Below are positions 22,732 to 25,566 of a stretch of DNA of 25,566 nt, piece after piece. The stretch is from a virus, in IMG/VR virus record IMGVR_UViG_3300033571_021968, positions 1 to 25,566 of that record; one strand, 5' to 3'. Below the pieces are notes generated by a model. The model did no database searches. It was not told the origin of the DNA and saw only the letters and a list, made by a program, of their open reading frames with translations. The stretch's first letter is position 1; every line of letters begins with the position of its first letter. The translations under genes were made by a program, and so were the position numbers.

Positions 22732-22917
22732 GGTAGAGCTGTTTGTCAGTGGTAGATAGCCCTTCTCTACCGCAATTCGCAAGCATTGGCGCGGGTTTCT
22801 GGGCTACGGGAGAGCGGTGAGAGGTAGATGCTTATTACGTTTTTCTTTCCTATAGGTGATAGCGGTTCTGTCGCGGCCAAAGCCGCAAGATGTACATCTA
22901 CCCCATCTACCTCTACC
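22732..22917. repeat. Seven-copy GGTAGA/TCTACC array: candidate origin or operator
   Basis: The 206-bp gap between the SLATT gene and the primase-polymerase stop contains GGTAGA on the plus strand at 22732, 22751 and 22823, and TCTACC at 22766, 22897, 22906 and 22912. The last three are tightly packed as tandem direct repeats. Between the groups lies the most AT-rich patch of the window (about 22829-22862), with the palindrome CCTATAGG (22849-22856). A small stem GCGGC-CAAA-GCCGC is at 22873-22886. Iterated motifs beside an AT-rich patch next to replication genes fit a replication origin; an operator controlling the SLATT and helicase genes is the main alternative. No clear sigma70 promoter is seen. 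Confidence 0.6.
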
Positions 22918-22918
22918 G

Positions 22919-25180
22919 CTATTTCGTGGCGGCCACCCCGGGGTCCGGCTTCTCGATGACGAACTGCCGCGCGAAGTAGCGCTTGCCGCGCGGCGTGTTG
23001 ATGTCGGTGATCTCGTCGTCGGCCAACAGTCGGCCCAGCACCTCGAGGCGCTCCTCGCTGCTCAGCTTCTTGTAGGCCCAGATCAGCTTGGGCAAGTCGC
23101 GCTGGGCCATGCCCTCCGGGCCGGCGCGCACCAGTGCCTCGACGACTTTGCTGGCCGCATCCGGCCGGTCATCGTCGTCGCCCAGCAGCTGCACTTCGGC
23201 CAGCGTCATGTCCAGGCACTCGCGCACCAGGCGCTCGCACCAGGCCAGCATCTCCGGCCGCACGAGCGGCGCAACCGGCTCGCAGAAAGCGGCCATGGCC
23301 ACGCACAGCCGGCGCATCGTGGCGCGCGCGCCCCAGCTCAGCGGGCGCAGGTACGCTGGCAGCTTACGGCCGTGCTCGATCCAGCGCTGCTCTGCTGCGG
23401 CCAGGTCGCAGGCGAAGCGCACCACCGTGGGCGTGGCCCGGATCAGGATGCTGTCGATCTCCGGCTCGCTGGCCTCGGCCGCGTCGGCGGGCAGGCCGCG
23501 CAGCTCGCGCAGCCGGGCCGCCACGTTGGCCGGCAGCGCCGCCTGCGCGGCCACCGATCGGTCCACCCAGTCCTCGAGCTGCAGCGCTGGCACGAACAGC
23601 ATGCAGTCCAGTGCCCCGCGGCCGAACTCGGCGCGCTTGAACACCGCGCGCAGCGTGGGCTCGGCAATGGCCGCCATCAGCGTGAGGGCTGGGCGGTACA
23701 GCGTGGGCATGTGGCTGGCGGGCATGTTCTCGGGCCGCTTGGTCAGCCCGATCTCGGCCCAGTTGTCCAGCGCGATGTCCTTGGCCGCGTGCACCCGCCC
23801 GGCCAGCACGCCGTGGGCGATGCTCAGCAGGCCCGAGGGCTGGCGCTTGGCCGCGGCCAGCTGGTCGCCCCAGTCGTCGGCCGCGTACAGCACACTGCTG
23901 CTGCGCACAAAGGCGCTGTACACCTGCTGCGCGCTGCCCATGCGCTGGCTGCGCACCAGGCGGCGCAGGTTGCAGTCGATCAGCGCCGTCTCGGCCGCGG
24001 TGAGCATGGGCCGCGCCTGGCTGGCTGTGGGCGTGAGCAGCCCGAAGTACAAGCTTCCCGGGTCGCCATACTCGCTCACGTAGCGCCGCCCAGCGCAGGT
24101 GGCGGCCAGCGCCAGCGCCGTGGCCTGGGCCAGCAGCCCGTGGGCGTTCGGCGTGCTGTCGTACACCCAGCGCGCCAGGTCGTTCAGCCCCTGCACCGGC
24201 ATGGCCTGCAGCTGCACCCTGGGGCCCGATACGATCTCCGGCGTGGTGTTGAGCGCTCGCGGATCCGGCTGGCCTGCTGGCGCCGGCTGCGCCGACACCA
24301 GCGCCAGCGCCGGCTTCGGCCGCTGGAAACCATGCTTGTAAGCCAAGTCGAACACCGTGCCCAGCTGCACGGCCTCGCCCATCGGCTTGCGCGTGAAGCT
24401 GCGCCACACGCGCAACTGGTCCTGCGGGTCGAACTTCTCGGGGCAGGTCTGCGACCAGGCGCACCACAGCTCGTAGCCCAGAGCGCCGCCCACGTCCTTG
24501 TGCAGCGCCATGCCCACAATCACCCAGGTCTCGCGCTCGGCAGCCGGGATCATGGCCAGCGCGTTGCGGATGTCGGCCAGATCGACGTCGGAAAGCGCCC
24601 GGCCAGGTACAGCAATGGCTGCAATACTGGGGCTGGCAGGCGCAGCGCGGCTCAGATCCTGGATCCAGCCCGGCAACGGCGAAGGCACGCACTCTTCCAG
24701 AGGGTTGCTGCTGCCTTCCCAGGCGTAAGGCTTCAGGTGCGGCGGGTCGGCCAGCGGCGCGAAAGTCGGCTCGACCGCAATGTAGCCGTCGGCCTTCAAG
24801 TCGATGCCCTTGGCCAGCTTGCGCGGCAGCCGGCCGATGTCTGAAGGCGCCAGGAACACCAGGTGAAGGCCGCCACCACCGGTGAAGGCCAGCACATCGG
24901 ACTCCAGCTTGCCGTGCTCGGCCTCCAGGCGCTCCATGTCGAAGTGCCCGCCGTTGCGCGGGTCCACATCGACGGTCACCAGACCGCTGGCCTGCATGGC
25001 CACGCCGATGCCGGCCTCGGGCTCTGCCGTCCACCAGCCGGTGATCTTGTCCACGTCCAGCGTGGCGTCCAGGTGCCCGCGAGGTGCCAGCTTGCCGTTG
25101 GGCCGCTTGGTGCCCTTCAGCAGCGGAAACACATGCCAGCCGATGGCGGCGTAGGCCAGGGCAAATTCGAGCGACGTCAC
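22919..25180 (-). CDS. Primase-polymerase with PriCT-2 and DUF3987-like C-terminus
   Basis: The 753-residue protein starts at GTG 25180, overlapping the CII-like stop by GTGA. Residues 1 to about 160 form the archaeo-eukaryotic primase domain: VTVDVDPRNGG gives the metal-binding D71 and D73, GGGGLHLVF the H106, and GIDLKADGYIAVEP the third motif. About 203-285 is a PriCT-2 module (ALAMIPAAERETWVIVGMAL; LWCAWSQTCPEKFD; GTVFDLAYKHGF). The remainder resembles DUF3987, found at the C-terminus of phage and island replication proteins; no intact Walker A is obvious there. It should prime, and perhaps extend, phage DNA synthesis. All three AEP motifs are intact. Confidence 0.87.
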   Translation of the reverse strand: MTSLEFALAYAAIGWHVFPLLKGTKRPNGKLAPRGHLDATLDVDKITGWWTAEPEAGIGVAMQASGLVTVDVDPRNGGHFDMERLEAEHGKLESDVLAFTGGGGLHLVFLAPSDIGRLPRKLAKGIDLKADGYIAVEPTFAPLADPPHLKPYAWEGSSNPLEECVPSPLPGWIQDLSRAAPASPSIAAIAVPGRALSDVDLADIRNALAMIPAAERETWVIVGMALHKDVGGALGYELWCAWSQTCPEKFDPQDQLRVWRSFTRKPMGEAVQLGTVFDLAYKHGFQRPKPALALVSAQPAPAGQPDPRALNTTPEIVSGPRVQLQAMPVQGLNDLARWVYDSTPNAHGLLAQATALALAATCAGRRYVSEYGDPGSLYFGLLTPTASQARPMLTAAETALIDCNLRRLVRSQRMGSAQQVYSAFVRSSSVLYAADDWGDQLAAAKRQPSGLLSIAHGVLAGRVHAAKDIALDNWAEIGLTKRPENMPASHMPTLYRPALTLMAAIAEPTLRAVFKRAEFGRGALDCMLFVPALQLEDWVDRSVAAQAALPANVAARLRELRGLPADAAEASEPEIDSILIRATPTVVRFACDLAAAEQRWIEHGRKLPAYLRPLSWGARATMRRLCVAMAAFCEPVAPLVRPEMLAWCERLVRECLDMTLAEVQLLGDDDDRPDAASKVVEALVRAGPEGMAQRDLPKLIWAYKKLSSEERLEVLGRLLADDEITDINTPRGKRYFARQFVIEKPDPGVAATK

Positions 25181-25446
25181 TCGTCACCCCACACCAGCCG
25201 CTGCGCCGTCTCGGTGTCGGCCATTGCCTTGGAAGCGATGCGCGTCATCGCCTCGTACATCTGCGGGTCGACACACACGCGCTCGATCGGCACGATCTTC
25301 AGCCCGGCATGGGCCAGGATCAGCGTCATCTTCTCCAGGTGGTCGCTGATGAAGCGGCTGATCGTCGCCGCGCTGATGCCCATGGCCACCGCGATGGCCG
25401 CCTGAGTTGCGTCGCGTTGCACCCGCTGCAAGATGGTCGAAGTCAT
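25177..25446 (-). CDS. CII-like transcription regulator
   Basis: The start is taken as ATG 25446 (MTSTILQRVQRDATQ) because GAGAGAG lies about eight bases upstream; ATG 25488 in the same frame has no site and would add 14 residues. The 89-residue product has a helix-turn-helix at about 13-33 (AAIAVAMGISAATISRFISD) followed by LEKMTLILAHAGLKIVPIER, matching the arrangement of lambda CII (97 residues). CII activates repressor and integrase promoters during the lysogeny decision, so the phage is probably temperate. It is coupled by a GTGA overlap to the primase-polymerase, as CII precedes replication genes in lambdoid phages. Confidence 0.78.
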   Translation of the reverse strand: MTSTILQRVQRDATQAAIAVAMGISAATISRFISDHLEKMTLILAHAGLKIVPIERVCVDPQMYEAMTRIASKAMADTETAQRLVWGDE

Positions 25447-25566
25447 CTTGCGTGCTCTCTCGGCAGGGCTGACGCACAGTGCGGCCATGGAATCAGACGC
25501 TCGCGATCTTCATTGGGCCAGGAAGGCGGTGCGGCGCATGCTCATTGCCATCTTCCAGCGCATCGC
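25447..25566. other. Right edge: coding not resolved
   Basis: Two readings are possible. On the minus strand an open frame entering from the edge ends MRRTAFLAQ with TGA at 25510-25512, in the same frame as the CII-like gene, and could be the tail of a Cro-like or other early gene. On the plus strand ATG 25487 opens a frame to the edge (MESDARDLHWARKAVRRMLI...), without a ribosome site. The piece is too short to choose. Confidence 0.3.

Noticed and set aside
22873-22886. GCGGC-CAAA-GCCGC stem as a terminator after the primase-polymerase
   Set aside because: Five-pair stem without a T-run on either strand; listed only as part of the repeat region.
22856-24844. Long plus-strand open frame (662 codons) opposite the primase-polymerase gene
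   Set aside because: It is antisense to a gene with clear AEP and PriCT-2 motifs. Its composition is Arg/His/Gln/Ala-rich, as expected from the complement of GC-biased codons.

Overview
The window is a stretch of a temperate, tailed double-stranded DNA phage (free phage, prophage or viral contig; the sequence alone cannot say which). GC content is high, GTG starts are common and the genes are tightly packed. This, with the protein families present, suggests a host among GC-rich Proteobacteria, most likely Burkholderiales; the host is an inference. No bacterial flanking genes, integrase, lysis genes, tRNA, CRISPR or insertion sequence are visible. Almost everything reads on the minus strand, so the biological order runs from the right end to the left end.

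Right end, early/replication region (25566 to 20453): a CII-like regulator overlaps by four bases a 753-residue primase-polymerase (AEP domain, PriCT-2, DUF3987-like C-terminus). Then comes a 206-bp gap carrying seven copies of GGTAGA/TCTACC around an AT-rich patch (a candidate origin or operator), a small membrane protein of SLATT type, a superfamily 1B DNA helicase and a RusA-type Holliday junction resolvase.

Middle, packaging and head region (20465 to 10911): HTH small terminase candidate, large terminase, Mor-like activator, Mu gp29-like portal (DUF935), Mu F-like minor head protein, a small helical protein, prohead protease with a scaffold nested in frame at its 3' end, decoration protein, major capsid protein, a small hypothetical, and Mu-type connector/completion proteins (DUF1320, gpG-like, gp37-like). 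Two genes on the plus strand (14951 to 15477) interrupt this block; one resembles a small phage structural protein.

Left, tail region (10888 to 1): tail tube protein, tail assembly chaperones G and G-T joined by a clear -1 frameshift site (GGGAAAC, 9197-9203), a lone plus-strand two-helix membrane protein, a 1117-residue tape measure protein, two small tail-tip proteins, a 1009-residue tail hub with fibronectin-like repeats, a fibre with an S74 self-cleaving chaperone, and a further fibre protein cut by the window edge. The long tape measure and the G/G-T pair point to a long non-contractile tail (siphovirus). The head is Mu-like and the regulator lambda-like, so the genome is a mosaic.

Regulation visible in the sequence is mainly translational: many genes overlap by GTGA or ATGA, hairpins sit just before two start sites, and one internal start has a strong ribosome site. 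The least conventional items are the SLATT protein inside a replication operon, the GGTAGA repeat array beside it, and the plus-strand genes placed inside minus-strand structural operons.
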